Origin: Paenibacillus paeoniae
GTDB lineage: Bacteria; Bacillota; Bacilli; Paenibacillales; Paenibacillaceae
NCBI RefSeq assembly: GCF_003388735.1
Contig: NZ_QUBQ01000001.1
Coordinates: 744,001 to 808,000 of the forward strand
DNA length: 64,000 nucleotides
Reading direction: 5' to 3'
Shown here one piece after another: positions 34,485-42,380 of this stretch. The notes beneath the pieces were generated by a model. That model searched no databases, was not told the DNA's origin, and worked only from the letters and a program-made list of their open reading frames with translations. A program made the translations under genes and the position numbers. Every line of letters begins with the position of its first letter. Positions within the stretch are counted from its first letter, which is position 1.

Positions 34485-35401
34485 GTCTGATTGCCGGACA
34501 AACTTATACGCTTAAAATATCGCGCGAGGTGTCGCCTTACGGTTACTTCCTCAGCGATGGTGAATCGGAAGTGTTGCTTCATTACACTGAACTGATTGGT
34601 TCGAAGCCTCAAGTAGGCAATTCGGTTGAGGTCTTCATCTATTACGATTCTGAGGATCGTATTGCAGCTACTATGAAAAAGCCGTTGTTTCAATTGGATG
34701 AGCTAGCGCGCCTGCGCGTGGTAGATGTGCATCCCAAGCTGGGCTGTTTCCTGGAGATGGGGCTGAGCCGTCATCTGCTGCTGCCGCTGTCGGAGCTGCC
34801 GGAGAGCATCACTTATCGTCCGCTGCCCGGTGATGAAGTATTCGTCAAGATGCAGCATGACAAGATCGGAAGGCTTGTGGCGAAGCTGGCATTCCAGGAA
34901 GATCTCTCTCCGCTAGTGTTCCATGCACCCGATGCATGGGGTAATACGTGGGTAGAGGGCTGGGTGACGAAGACGCTGCAGATGGGCTCGTTCGTCATCG
35001 TAGACGGAGGCGTCATCGGATTCGGCGTATATGGACTTATTCCAAGCCCGGATCGTACAAGAGCGCTGCGCCTCGGTGAACGCGTGCGCGCCCGCGTTAC
35101 GTTCATCCGCGAGGATGGCCGTGTCAATCTGTCCATGACTGAACGCAAGGAAGTGGGACGGGTGGAGGATGCCGACCGTTTGCTTGCGTTCCTGAAGGAA
35201 CGTCCGGGCGGCGGCATGCCGTATTCCGATCAGACGGAAGCGGAGACGATCAAGCAAAGATTCGGCATCAGCAAGTCAGCGTTCAAGCGTGCGCTCGGCA
35301 AGCTTATGAGGGAAGGACTTGTGACGCAGAAGGGCAGTTGGACTTATTTGGCTTCCACTGAGGAACCGACTGCAGGCGCAGAAGGAGTGGAGAAAGAGTG
35401 A
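34481..35401 (+). CDS. cvfB: CvfB-like S1 RNA-binding protein
   Basis: A 306-residue protein with three S1-type domains and a C-terminal winged helix (QRFGISKSAFKRALGKLMREGLV). GYFLSDGESEVLLHYTEL is the first and VIGFGVYGLIPSPDRTRALRLGERVRARVTFIREDGRVNLSM the last S1 unit. The layout matches CvfB (YitL in B. subtilis), a protein affecting virulence gene expression in staphylococci. It lies between rsfS and yqeM, coupled to both by four-base overlaps; in B. subtilis these two are adjacent. Confidence 0.87.
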   Translation: MSLIAGQTYTLKISREVSPYGYFLSDGESEVLLHYTELIGSKPQVGNSVEVFIYYDSEDRIAATMKKPLFQLDELARLRVVDVHPKLGCFLEMGLSRHLLLPLSELPESITYRPLPGDEVFVKMQHDKIGRLVAKLAFQEDLSPLVFHAPDAWGNTWVEGWVTKTLQMGSFVIVDGGVIGFGVYGLIPSPDRTRALRLGERVRARVTFIREDGRVNLSMTERKEVGRVEDADRLLAFLKERPGGGMPYSDQTEAETIKQRFGISKSAFKRALGKLMREGLVTQKGSWTYLASTEEPTAGAEGVEKE

Positions 35402-36165
35402 GCCAATCGTACGGGCAATTCGCGCTCGTGTACGACCAGTTGATGGAGGATATGCCCTATGCCGAATGGCTAGGCTTCGCCAGAGCGGGCTGGTCTCGTT
35501 ATGGCATGCCGTCAACGGTTGTGGATCTGGGCTGCGGCACGGGCAGTCTATCTATTCCGCTGGCGCGCTCCGGATTCCATGTGTACGGCATCGACTTGTC
35601 CGCGGATATGCTCTCCGTTGCCCGCAGCAAGTGGGAGGAGACACCTCAGCAGGTGATGCGTCCCCGTGCCGGCACAATCAGGTGGCTTCAGCAGGATATG
35701 CGCCGCTGGGAGATGGCAGCGCCGGTTGACGCGGTTATTTCATTCTGCGACTGCTTGAATTATTTGACGGAGGAAGCGGATGTGGAAGCAGCATTCCGCG
35801 CAACCTTCGCCGCGCTGAAGCCAGGGGGATCATTCCTGTTCGACATGCATCCGCCGAAGCAATTTCTTCGATATGCAGATGAGCAGCCATTCGTTCTGGA
35901 CGAGCGTGATATTGCGTATATCTGGACTTGCGATTTCGAGGAATCACGCTGTCAGATCGAGCATAATCTGACGATCTTCGCCCGTGATCGTGAAGCTTCC
36001 TTCTATCGGTTCGAAGAAACGCATAGGCAGCGTGCCTACGACCCAGACTGGATTGAAGCTGCGCTAAGGCGAGCAGGATTCACAGTGGTCGATCGTTATG
36101 CCGACTTCGAGCTGAAGCCTGCTGATGCCAATTCAGAACGTTTGTTTTTTGCAGCAATCAAATAA
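35398..36165 (+). CDS. yqeM: Class I SAM-dependent methyltransferase YqeM
   Basis: A 255-residue methyltransferase. VVDLGCGTGSLSIPLARSGFHVYGIDLSADML holds motif I and the acidic ribose-binding residue, and DAVISFCDCLNYL is motif IV. The GTG start overlaps cvfB by four bases. It closes the yqe operon as in B. subtilis. Its substrate is not known. Confidence 0.9.
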   Translation: MSQSYGQFALVYDQLMEDMPYAEWLGFARAGWSRYGMPSTVVDLGCGTGSLSIPLARSGFHVYGIDLSADMLSVARSKWEETPQQVMRPRAGTIRWLQQDMRRWEMAAPVDAVISFCDCLNYLTEEADVEAAFRATFAALKPGGSFLFDMHPPKQFLRYADEQPFVLDERDIAYIWTCDFEESRCQIEHNLTIFARDREASFYRFEETHRQRAYDPDWIEAALRRAGFTVVDRYADFELKPADANSERLFFAAIK

Positions 36166-36499
36166 ATTAATCCTAACAAGGCCTCCCTGCGTGGATACGC
36201 GGCGGAGGCCTGCTCTTGTCTACGGACAGGCATTCGAAGCTAATGCAAGAAGCGAGTTCACTGTGATGGCTGTCATTGTCCTTAGACGCCTGGAAGGCCG
36301 CTGCATGAGATTGCAGCTTGGCGGAGAGCAAGTAGTTGGCTTTTGTCCCAAAGTCCCGTCTTAGGACCCCTGAGCGCGTCGAGAGGATAGACCTAGGATC
36401 CATCTCTTTCTCTCCTTAGAACATGTCGAATCCAAGATTTTCACGCCGAAACCCGTCGTGTTTCTTCTATATATAGTAGGCATAAAATTCGCTATTGTT
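36166..36499. other. Gene-poor stretch with possible small transcript
   Basis: This 334-base stretch follows yqeM. AGGCCTCC (36179-36186) pairs with GGAGGCCT (36204-36211), a hairpin without T tract that may end the yqe operon. A 76-codon minus-strand frame starts at 36403 with AAGGAG eight bases upstream (MDPRSILSTRSGVLRRDFG...), but its tail runs into that hairpin and its composition is unlike a normal protein. A good plus-strand terminator at 36500 has no plus-strand gene before it. A small RNA or untranslated transcript is possible. Confidence 0.4.
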
Positions 36500-36524
36500 C
36501 GACAAATGCAATTTGTCGTTTTTT
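36500..36524 (+). terminator. Terminator without an assigned gene
   Basis: CGACAAAT (36500-36507) and ATTTGTCG (36511-36518) form an 8-bp stem with a 3-base loop and six T after it. It lies 335 bases after yqeM, so it would end either a read-through transcript or an unrecognised small RNA. It lies just beyond the end of the minus-strand coiled-coil gene. Confidence 0.6.
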
Positions 36525-36544
36525 ATGCCAGGTTTTATTGCGGC

Positions 36545-36766
36545 TTATTCTCTCAGAGCATCCTTGAGGCGGCTGTTCATGGACGCTGCGGATGAGGCTC
36601 GTCTCGCCGCTGCATCCCTGTACTTCCGATTCTCGTCCTCCAGACGCTTGCATTTCTTCTCCAGCTCCTCTAAATAGGGCAACAGGCCCGATTGCTCACG
36701 GCCGGCTTCACCAAGCAATTGGAGCAGCTCAAAGCGTGCTTCATCCGATGTCATTTTTTTCTCCAT
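36545..36766 (-). CDS. Small coiled-coil protein of unknown function
   Basis: A 73-residue acidic/basic helical protein. Residues about 30-55 (YLEELEKKCKRLEDENRKYRDAAARRASS) form a likely coiled coil. There is no signal peptide or metal-binding motif. Start 36766 lies four bases after GGAGGT; the longer frame uses a TTG inside that site. It is monocistronic and divergent from the nrd promoter. I do not recognise the family. Confidence 0.6.
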   Translation of the reverse strand: MEKKMTSDEARFELLQLLGEAGREQSGLLPYLEELEKKCKRLEDENRKYRDAAARRASSAASMNSRLKDALRE

Positions 36767-36884
36767 GGGTACCTCCAATATAGCTATAAAATGTCACTAT
36801 CCCATCATAGCCGTATCTGTTAAAATAGTCGAGTGCGTCTTAAAAGCTGCTAAATAGGGATTCATAGTTTCTCCATAATTTTCA

Positions 36885-36913
36885 TTGACGAGACCTATAT
36901 CTTGATGTAAAAT
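36885..36913 (+). promoter_or_regulatory. Promoter of the nrdI-nrdE-nrdF operon
   Basis: TTGACG (36885-36890) and TAAAAT (36908-36913) with a 17-base spacer make a strong housekeeping promoter. The start of transcription is expected near 36920, giving a leader of about 130 bases. The first NrdR-like box fills the spacer exactly. Confidence 0.65.
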
Positions 36914-36938
36914 CAAAAACAGCAACTACATATTGATG
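36892..36938. promoter_or_regulatory. Paired NrdR-like boxes
   Basis: GACCTATATCTTGATG (36892-36907) and CAACTACATATTGATG (36923-36938) share 12 of 16 positions and start exactly 31 bases apart. NrdR, the universal repressor of ribonucleotide reductase genes, binds paired 16-bp boxes at three helical turns, with consensus near ACACWATATNTWGTGT. The core CTATATCTTG fits, but the outer bases do not, so this is a variant match. Box 1 lies between -35 and -10, and box 2 just after the transcription start. Confidence 0.55.
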
Positions 36939-36979
36939 ATATAGTGTTTTTCACCATCTATCACTAGTATATCGTATTG

Positions 36980-37019
36980 AAGCGCGTCTGCCCGCTAGGG
37001 GCGGTCAGAAGCGCTTTTT
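36980..37019 (+). terminator. Terminator-like hairpin in the nrdI leader
   Basis: AAGCGC, CTG and CCGC (36980-36995) pair with GCGG, CAG and GCGCTT (37001-37016), with small internal mismatches and a 5-base loop, followed directly by TTTTT. It lies between the nrd promoter and the nrdI start, about 60 bases into the leader, and would stop transcription before the operon unless bypassed. It may be an attenuator, or the end of a separate short transcript. Confidence 0.55.
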
Positions 37020-37053
37020 GATTGCTGAAATTCAGTAAGGGAGCGGGTGCACG

Positions 37054-37413
37054 GTGCTAGTTGTCTACGATTCCAAAACGGGCAATGTCAAACGTTTCAT
37101 CAACAAACTGAATATGCGTGCAGTACCGATCGATGAGCAGAGAGAGGTAGCTGAACCATTCGTGTTAGTCACCTATACAACAGGGTTCGGACAAGTGCCG
37201 GAGAAGGTCAACTCCTTCCTGGAATCGAACTACAACATGCTGCGCGGGGTATCTGCAAGCGGCAATCGCAATTGGGGACCGGGCTTCGCGAAGAGCGCGG
37301 ATACGATCTCCCAGAAATACGATGTGCCTGTCATATTAAAGTTTGAGTTGTCGGGAACGAGTCAAGATACGTTACATTTTGTCGAAAGGGTGCAGGCCAT
37401 TGAAGCATATTGA
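37054..37413 (+). CDS. nrdI: Ribonucleotide reductase flavodoxin-like protein NrdI
   Basis: A 119-residue flavodoxin-like protein that supplies oxidant for the dimanganese-tyrosyl radical of NrdF. YDSKTGNVKRF is the FMN phosphate loop, followed by TYTTGFGQVP, SGNRNWG and KFELSGTSQD, all typical. The GTG start follows AAGGGAGCGGG. It overlaps nrdE by 14 bases. Confidence 0.94.
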   Translation: MLVVYDSKTGNVKRFINKLNMRAVPIDEQREVAEPFVLVTYTTGFGQVPEKVNSFLESNYNMLRGVSASGNRNWGPGFAKSADTISQKYDVPVILKFELSGTSQDTLHFVERVQAIEAY

Positions 37414-39484
37414 ATTGAACAATGAATTGATGCAGCGCGGAGCGGACGGATTTTACCAACTGGAGAAAGACAAGGAAGCGGTAAGAGCGTTCATGGCGGA
37501 AGTGGACGAGAAAAGCGTGAAGTTCGATTCCTTGCGCGAGAAGCTGGATTATCTCATCGAGAACGACTACTATGATAACGTTTTCCAAAAATATACTTTT
37601 GAGCAAGTGGAAGCCGTATTTCATTTGACGGCGAACAGCGGCTTCGAATTCCAATCCTATATGGCGGCGTCCAAGTTTTACAAGGACTACGCGATGAAGA
37701 CGAATAACAAAGCCCAATACTTGGAGCAGTATTCTGATCGTGTAGCGATCGTAGCGCTTAGTCTGGGTGAAGGCGACGCTGAACGTGCGCTTCGCATCGC
37801 GGAAGCCATGATCGAGCAGCGTCTGCAGCCGGCGACGCCAACATTCCTGAATGCGGGCAAGAGCCGCCGCGGCGAGATGGTATCGTGCTTCCTGCTGGAG
37901 ATGGACGATTCCTTGAACTCCATCAACTACGTGCTGGGCACATGCATGCAGCTGTCCAAAATCGGCGGCGGCGTAGCGGTCAACCTATCCAAGCTGCGCG
38001 GACGCGGCGAGCCGATCAAAGGCGTGGAAGGCGCAGCGAAGGGCATCATGCCGGTGCTGAAGCTGATGGAGGATGCATTCTCCTACGCCGACCAGATGGG
38101 TCAGCGCAAAGGCTCCGGAGCAGGCTACTACAATATTTTCGGCTGGGACATCATTGAGTTCCTGGATTGCAAAAAAATTAACGCGGACGAGAAATCCCGC
38201 ATTAAGACATTGTCCATCGGCCTGATCATTCCGAACAAATTTTATGAGCTGGCTGCGCAGAACCGTCCGCTTGTTGTCTTTGGACCGTTTTCGGTACAGA
38301 AGGCATACGGCAAGCATCTGGACGACATGGATATGGACGAGATGTACGAAGAACTGCTTGCCAATGACCAAGTAACGAAGAAAACGGTCATGAATGCGCG
38401 CGATATGTTGACGAAGATCGCTTCCATTCAGTTGGAATCCGGTTACCCGTACATTATGAATAAATCGAATGCCAACAGTGTGCACGCATTGAAAGATATC
38501 GGTTCGGTCAAGATGTCCAACCTGTGCACGGAGATCTTCCAATTGCAAGAAACCTCTGAAATCAATGACTATGGCTACGACGACGTCATTCGCCGCGACA
38601 TTAGCTGCAACCTGGCGTCTCTCAATATAGTGAATGTAATGGAACGCGGAAAAGTAAAAGAATCCGTCCATGTCGGCATCGAAGCGCTGACGACAGTGAG
38701 CGACCTGTCGAAGATCGACAATGCTCCGGGTGTTCGCAAAGCGAACGAAGAGCTTCATTCCGTAGGTCTTGGCGCGATGAACCTGAACGGCTACCTGGCC
38801 AAGAACAAAATCGCTTACGAGAGCGATGAAGCAAAAGACTTCGCTAGCGCATTCTTCATGATGATGAACTACTACTCGCTGGAGAAGAGCATGGAGATCG
38901 CGAAGGAACGCGGTGCAACGTTCAAAGGCTTCGACCGTTCCGAATATGCGAAGGGCACATACTTCACACGTTACACGGAGACGGACTACCGTCCGAAGAC
39001 GGATATCGTGAAGGAATTGTTCGAAGGCATCTACATCCCGTCCCCGCAGGACTGGGCAGAGCTGAAGGAAAAGGTGCAGCAGCATGGCTTGTACCACGCA
39101 TACCGTCTGGCGATCGCGCCAACGCAAAGCATTTCCTATATCCAGAATGCGACATCCAGCGTAATGCCAATCGTGGAACATATCGAGACGCGCACCTACG
39201 CGAACTCGACGACGTATTACCCGATGCCTTACCTGTCGCAGGATAATTTCTTCTATTACAAATCGGCGTACAACATCAATCAGTTCAAGCTGATCGACCT
39301 GATCGCCGAGATCGGACAACATATCGACCAAGGCATCTCCAGCGTCCTGCACGTGAACAGCAACGTAACGACACGCGAGCTCGCGAGATTCTACGTTTAT
39401 GCCGCTCAGAAGGGCCTGAAGTCGCTCTACTATACGCGGACGAAACGCCTGTCTGTCGAAGAGTGCACAAGCTGCGCCGTTTAA
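37400..39484 (+). CDS. nrdE: Class Ib ribonucleotide reductase large subunit
   Basis: A 694-residue catalytic subunit reducing ribonucleoside diphosphates. The N-terminal active-site cysteine is in RRGEMVSCFLLEMDD, the radical-site NLCTEIF carries the thiyl cysteine with its asparagine and glutamate, and the C-terminal redox pair is EECTSCAV. The short N-terminus without an ATP cone is typical of class Ib. The TTG start at 37400 gives the usual length; the ATG at 37343 lies deep in nrdI. Confidence 0.96.
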   Translation: MKHIELNNELMQRGADGFYQLEKDKEAVRAFMAEVDEKSVKFDSLREKLDYLIENDYYDNVFQKYTFEQVEAVFHLTANSGFEFQSYMAASKFYKDYAMKTNNKAQYLEQYSDRVAIVALSLGEGDAERALRIAEAMIEQRLQPATPTFLNAGKSRRGEMVSCFLLEMDDSLNSINYVLGTCMQLSKIGGGVAVNLSKLRGRGEPIKGVEGAAKGIMPVLKLMEDAFSYADQMGQRKGSGAGYYNIFGWDIIEFLDCKKINADEKSRIKTLSIGLIIPNKFYELAAQNRPLVVFGPFSVQKAYGKHLDDMDMDEMYEELLANDQVTKKTVMNARDMLTKIASIQLESGYPYIMNKSNANSVHALKDIGSVKMSNLCTEIFQLQETSEINDYGYDDVIRRDISCNLASLNIVNVMERGKVKESVHVGIEALTTVSDLSKIDNAPGVRKANEELHSVGLGAMNLNGYLAKNKIAYESDEAKDFASAFFMMMNYYSLEKSMEIAKERGATFKGFDRSEYAKGTYFTRYTETDYRPKTDIVKELFEGIYIPSPQDWAELKEKVQQHGLYHAYRLAIAPTQSISYIQNATSSVMPIVEHIETRTYANSTTYYPMPYLSQDNFFYYKSAYNINQFKLIDLIAEIGQHIDQGISSVLHVNSNVTTRELARFYVYAAQKGLKSLYYTRTKRLSVEECTSCAV

Positions 39485-39536
39485 TCCGGCTTACGAACGT
39501 ATTATGATTATGCAGTAAAGAAGGAGCATGCCTACT

Positions 39537-40493
39537 ATGAAAGCAGTTAACTGGAATCGTCCGGACGACGATTTTACGCTGACGTTCTGGCAACAGAATG
39601 TGATGCAGTTCTGGACGGACGAAGAAATTCCGTTATCCGATGATAAAATGGATTGGATGCAAATGACGGACGACGAGCGCACGCTGTACAAAAACGTGCT
39701 CGGCGGCCTGACGTTGCTTGATACCATACAAGGCGGCATCGGCATGCCGAAAATTTTGGAGCATGTGGACGGATTGCAGCGCAAGGCTGTATTGTCCTTC
39801 ATGTCCATGATGGAGCAAATTCACGCCAAGTCGTACAGCAGTATTTTCACGACACTGGCTTCCGGCGAAGAAATCGACGCTATCTTCAAGTGGGTGGAAG
39901 AGAATCCGCAGCTTCAGAAGAAAGCGAACATGATTTCATCCTGGTATACAAATATTACGGGACCAAAAGAGCTGTACAAAGCGATGGCCGCATCCGTATT
40001 TCTGGAAAGTTACCTGTTCTACAGCGGTTTCTTCTATCCGCTGTACCTGGCAGGCCAGGGCAAGATGACAAGCAGCGGCGAGATTATCGACTTGATTCTT
40101 CGCGATGAGAGCATTCACGGCCTGTATGTGGGCGTACTTGCTCAGGAGCTGTTCGCTACGTTCAGCGCGGAAGAGCAAGCGGAGCTGCAAGCTGAGGTCT
40201 ATGCGCTTCTTAATGCTCTGTACGAGAACGAAGTGACTTATACGGATGATCTGTACGGCACGCTTGGCCTGGAAGAGGAAGTAAAGACTTATGTCCGCTA
40301 CAACGCGAACAAAGCGCTTATGAACCTTGGCATGGAGCCGCACTTCCCGGAAGAGCCGGTCAATCCGATCGTATTCAACGGCATCAGCACGCATACGAAG
40401 CAGCATGACTTCTTCTCCAAGAAGGGCAATGGCTACGTGCGCACGATTCATGTCGAGCCGCTGAACGACGACGATTTCGTGTTCAACTTCTAA
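39537..40493 (+). CDS. nrdF: Class Ib ribonucleotide reductase small subunit
   Basis: A 318-residue radical-generating subunit. Metal ligands are seen in DDERTLYKNVLGGLTLLDTIQ, EQIHAKSYSSIF (which also has the radical tyrosine) and LRDESIHGLYVG. The end NDDDFVFNF is the C-terminal peptide that docks on NrdE. Start 39537 is ten bases after AAGGAG; the ATG at 39528 is one base from it. No nrdH glutaredoxin gene is in the operon. Confidence 0.95.
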   Translation: MKAVNWNRPDDDFTLTFWQQNVMQFWTDEEIPLSDDKMDWMQMTDDERTLYKNVLGGLTLLDTIQGGIGMPKILEHVDGLQRKAVLSFMSMMEQIHAKSYSSIFTTLASGEEIDAIFKWVEENPQLQKKANMISSWYTNITGPKELYKAMAASVFLESYLFYSGFFYPLYLAGQGKMTSSGEIIDLILRDESIHGLYVGVLAQELFATFSAEEQAELQAEVYALLNALYENEVTYTDDLYGTLGLEEEVKTYVRYNANKALMNLGMEPHFPEEPVNPIVFNGISTHTKQHDFFSKKGNGYVRTIHVEPLNDDDFVFNF

Positions 40494-40524
40494 ATCGAAA
40501 GCTTGGCTCATAGGATCAATCATG

Positions 40525-40567
40525 ATCGCTCTCGACTATGCCTTTTGGCAAGGCGGGGGCGATTTTT
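40525..40567 (+). terminator. Terminator of the nrd operon
   Basis: A 10-bp stem with G-U pairs (40525-40534 with 40554-40563) and an inner CC-TTTT-GG hairpin is followed by TTTTT. Confidence 0.7.
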
Positions 40568-40695
40568 GCAAGAAATGTTGCTCTCTAGTAAGCTAATAGT
40601 AGCTAGAGCTTATTAGGTGGGAAACCACAAACGAATGATGCTGCAGCGCCTTGGGCGGAGGGATCGCAAGTGAATGTGAGGGAGCAGACGGGTTG

Positions 40696-41604
40696 ATGAA
40701 GTCAATTGCAGTGAGGGAACTGGCCAGCCGCTTTAACCTTGAGGTGCTTGTGGGTTCCGAACATTTGGACAGAAGTATAGTAAAGGCTCGGGCGTATCGT
40801 CCGGGTCTGGAGTTTATGGGATACTTTGATTTCTTCCCGCAGGAGCATGTACAAATTCTCGGCAAAAAGGAAATTACGTATCTTCATCGTCTGACCGAGG
40901 ATGAGCGCAACTTCCATATCGGCAATATCGTTAAGTATCATCCCCCTTGTTTTATCGTCACCGCTGGACAGGAGGGATTGAAGTATTTGACCAAGCATTG
41001 TGTGGAGGAAGGTATCCCGCTGCTTCGCACGCAGGAGCCTACCGCCGCATTCGTAGGGATGTTAGATGCCTATCTGTTGAAGGGGCTTGCGCCTGAAATT
41101 GCGGTACATGGCGTCTGCTTGAACGTATCGGGTATCGGTATTCTGCTGCGCGGCAAGTCTGGTGTCGGCAAAAGCGAGACGGCTCATACGCTGATCAGGC
41201 GCGGGCATAGGCTTGTCGCCGACGATATTGTCGTACTGAAGAAGCTGAGCTCACAGACGCTGCTGGGCAGCCATAATGAGAAGTCGAAGGAATTTCTTGC
41301 GCTGCGCAGCGTAGGACTGGTCAACGTGGTGCGTTTATACGGACGCAAGGCGTTTCAGGACGAGACGCGTATTACGCTCGATATCGAGTTGACGAGATGG
41401 CGTGAGAACGATTTGAACAATGACCTGGAGCTGGAGCCTCAGTATGTCGACTATATGGGCGTACAAATCCCGCATTTCGAAATTCAGCTGCAGCCGGGGC
41501 GCGACGTAGCCGGACTGATTGAAGCGGCGGCAAACAACTGGTACTTGAAGCAGCAGGGCTACAGCGCGGTTGAAGATTTTATGAAGCGGCTGGAATTCGA
41601 TTAA
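40696..41604 (+). CDS. hprK: HPr kinase/phosphorylase
   Basis: A 302-residue protein that phosphorylates HPr on Ser46 and dephosphorylates it, the sensor of carbon catabolite control. The P-loop is GKSGVGKSETA, followed by LIRRGHRLVADDIV with the catalytic histidine/aspartates, and the signature QLQPGRDVAGLIEAAANNWYLKQQGYSA. The N-terminal domain is also present. In B. subtilis hprK is followed by lgt; here it stands alone, so it could be the main copy moved or a second copy. The ATG at 40696 is chosen at the conserved start of the fold. Confidence 0.88.
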   Translation: MKSIAVRELASRFNLEVLVGSEHLDRSIVKARAYRPGLEFMGYFDFFPQEHVQILGKKEITYLHRLTEDERNFHIGNIVKYHPPCFIVTAGQEGLKYLTKHCVEEGIPLLRTQEPTAAFVGMLDAYLLKGLAPEIAVHGVCLNVSGIGILLRGKSGVGKSETAHTLIRRGHRLVADDIVVLKKLSSQTLLGSHNEKSKEFLALRSVGLVNVVRLYGRKAFQDETRITLDIELTRWRENDLNNDLELEPQYVDYMGVQIPHFEIQLQPGRDVAGLIEAAANNWYLKQQGYSAVEDFMKRLEFD

Positions 41605-41725
41605 CGTTAACAAAGGCTTCATGCGAACATTTTCGAAAAAAACTATCCTTTAAATGGGAAGTCATGCTACACTAAAGTTGTGCAAGCTCATCCTATGTAA
41701 GTAAAGGGAGTGCCTTCTCTACCGG

Positions 41726-41740
41726 TTTTGTTCAACAAAA
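41726..41740. promoter_or_regulatory. 15-base perfect palindrome upstream of the GyrI-like gene
   Basis: TTTTGTTCAACAAAA is a perfect inverted repeat with a one-base centre, 20 bases before the next start. It has the form of a repressor operator, but the regulator is unknown. It is too AT-rich and lacks a T tract for a terminator. Confidence 0.4.
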
Positions 41741-41759
41741 CGTTAAGGAGGAACAAAGC

Positions 41760-42212
41760 GTGGAAAACTGCTCGATCGTCATCAAGCCTGCTTTGCAACT
41801 CGTTGGAATCAGTTATTGTGGTCCGTATTCATCCTTCCCGGATGAAGCGATCCGGTTGCAGACCGAGTTTCTCGCCAGAAAGCATGAATTGAACGATAAT
41901 GTGAAGTCGATTGTGCTGTACAGCCCTTACTTCGGGAACGAAGCATTTGCAACCTATTGGGCCTGTTATGAGGTTCATCACCTGGAAGAAGTACCGGAAG
42001 GCATGGTGCAGCTAACGATTCCTGCCCATCGCTATGCGATGGTCGCAAGCTCTAATAAGCGGATTGGCGAAGGATACGAGCAACTGCATGCCTGGATAAA
42101 TGCGAAGGGTCTCCGGAAGGATGAACAAGCTGTCTCCTTGGAGCTGTTCTATATCGATGAGCAGCATTGGGAGGAAGAGCCGGTTGAGCTTCTGATCCCG
42201 CTGAAAGACTAA
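41760..42212 (+). CDS. GyrI-like/AraC effector-binding domain protein
   Basis: A 150-residue stand-alone SRPBCC-like effector-binding domain. It begins VIKPALQLVGISYCGPYSSF and includes YWACYEVHHLEEVPEGMVQLTIPAHRYAMV, the pattern of GyrI-like small-molecule binding proteins; the C-terminus VSLELFYIDEQ...VELLIPLKD is typical. No DNA-binding part is attached. The GTG start follows AAGGAGGAACAAAGC. Its ligand is unknown. Confidence 0.78.
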   Translation: MENCSIVIKPALQLVGISYCGPYSSFPDEAIRLQTEFLARKHELNDNVKSIVLYSPYFGNEAFATYWACYEVHHLEEVPEGMVQLTIPAHRYAMVASSNKRIGEGYEQLHAWINAKGLRKDEQAVSLELFYIDEQHWEEEPVELLIPLKD

Positions 42213-42220
42213 TGATACGA

Positions 42221-42251
42221 AGAGCTTGCGAAAAGCAGGTTCTTTTTTTTT
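42221..42251 (+). terminator. Terminator after the GyrI-like gene
   Basis: AGAGCTTGC (42221-42229) pairs with GCAGGTTCT (42235-42243), including two G-U pairs, followed by nine T. Confidence 0.75.
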
Positions 42252-42380
42252 GTAGAATAATGATGAGGCGGGCTGAGCTAGTGGGCCTTTATTACGATAC
42301 GTGACCGATTTGTAAAATAGCTTATTGATTAACTTCATGAGGCAATCCTCATGATGGGTGATGGGAAGGGGAGTAGTAGT

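Noticed and set aside
36173..36403. 76-codon minus-strand frame with AAGGAG upstream
   Set aside because: Its end overlaps a hairpin, its composition is unlike a folded protein and no family is recognised; kept only as part of the small-transcript question.
37985..39352. Long minus-strand open frame of 455 codons
   Set aside because: It lies entirely opposite nrdE, whose conserved motifs fix the plus-strand reading; the antisense product is rich in His, Arg and Val and lacks motifs, as expected for a mirror of a GC-biased gene.
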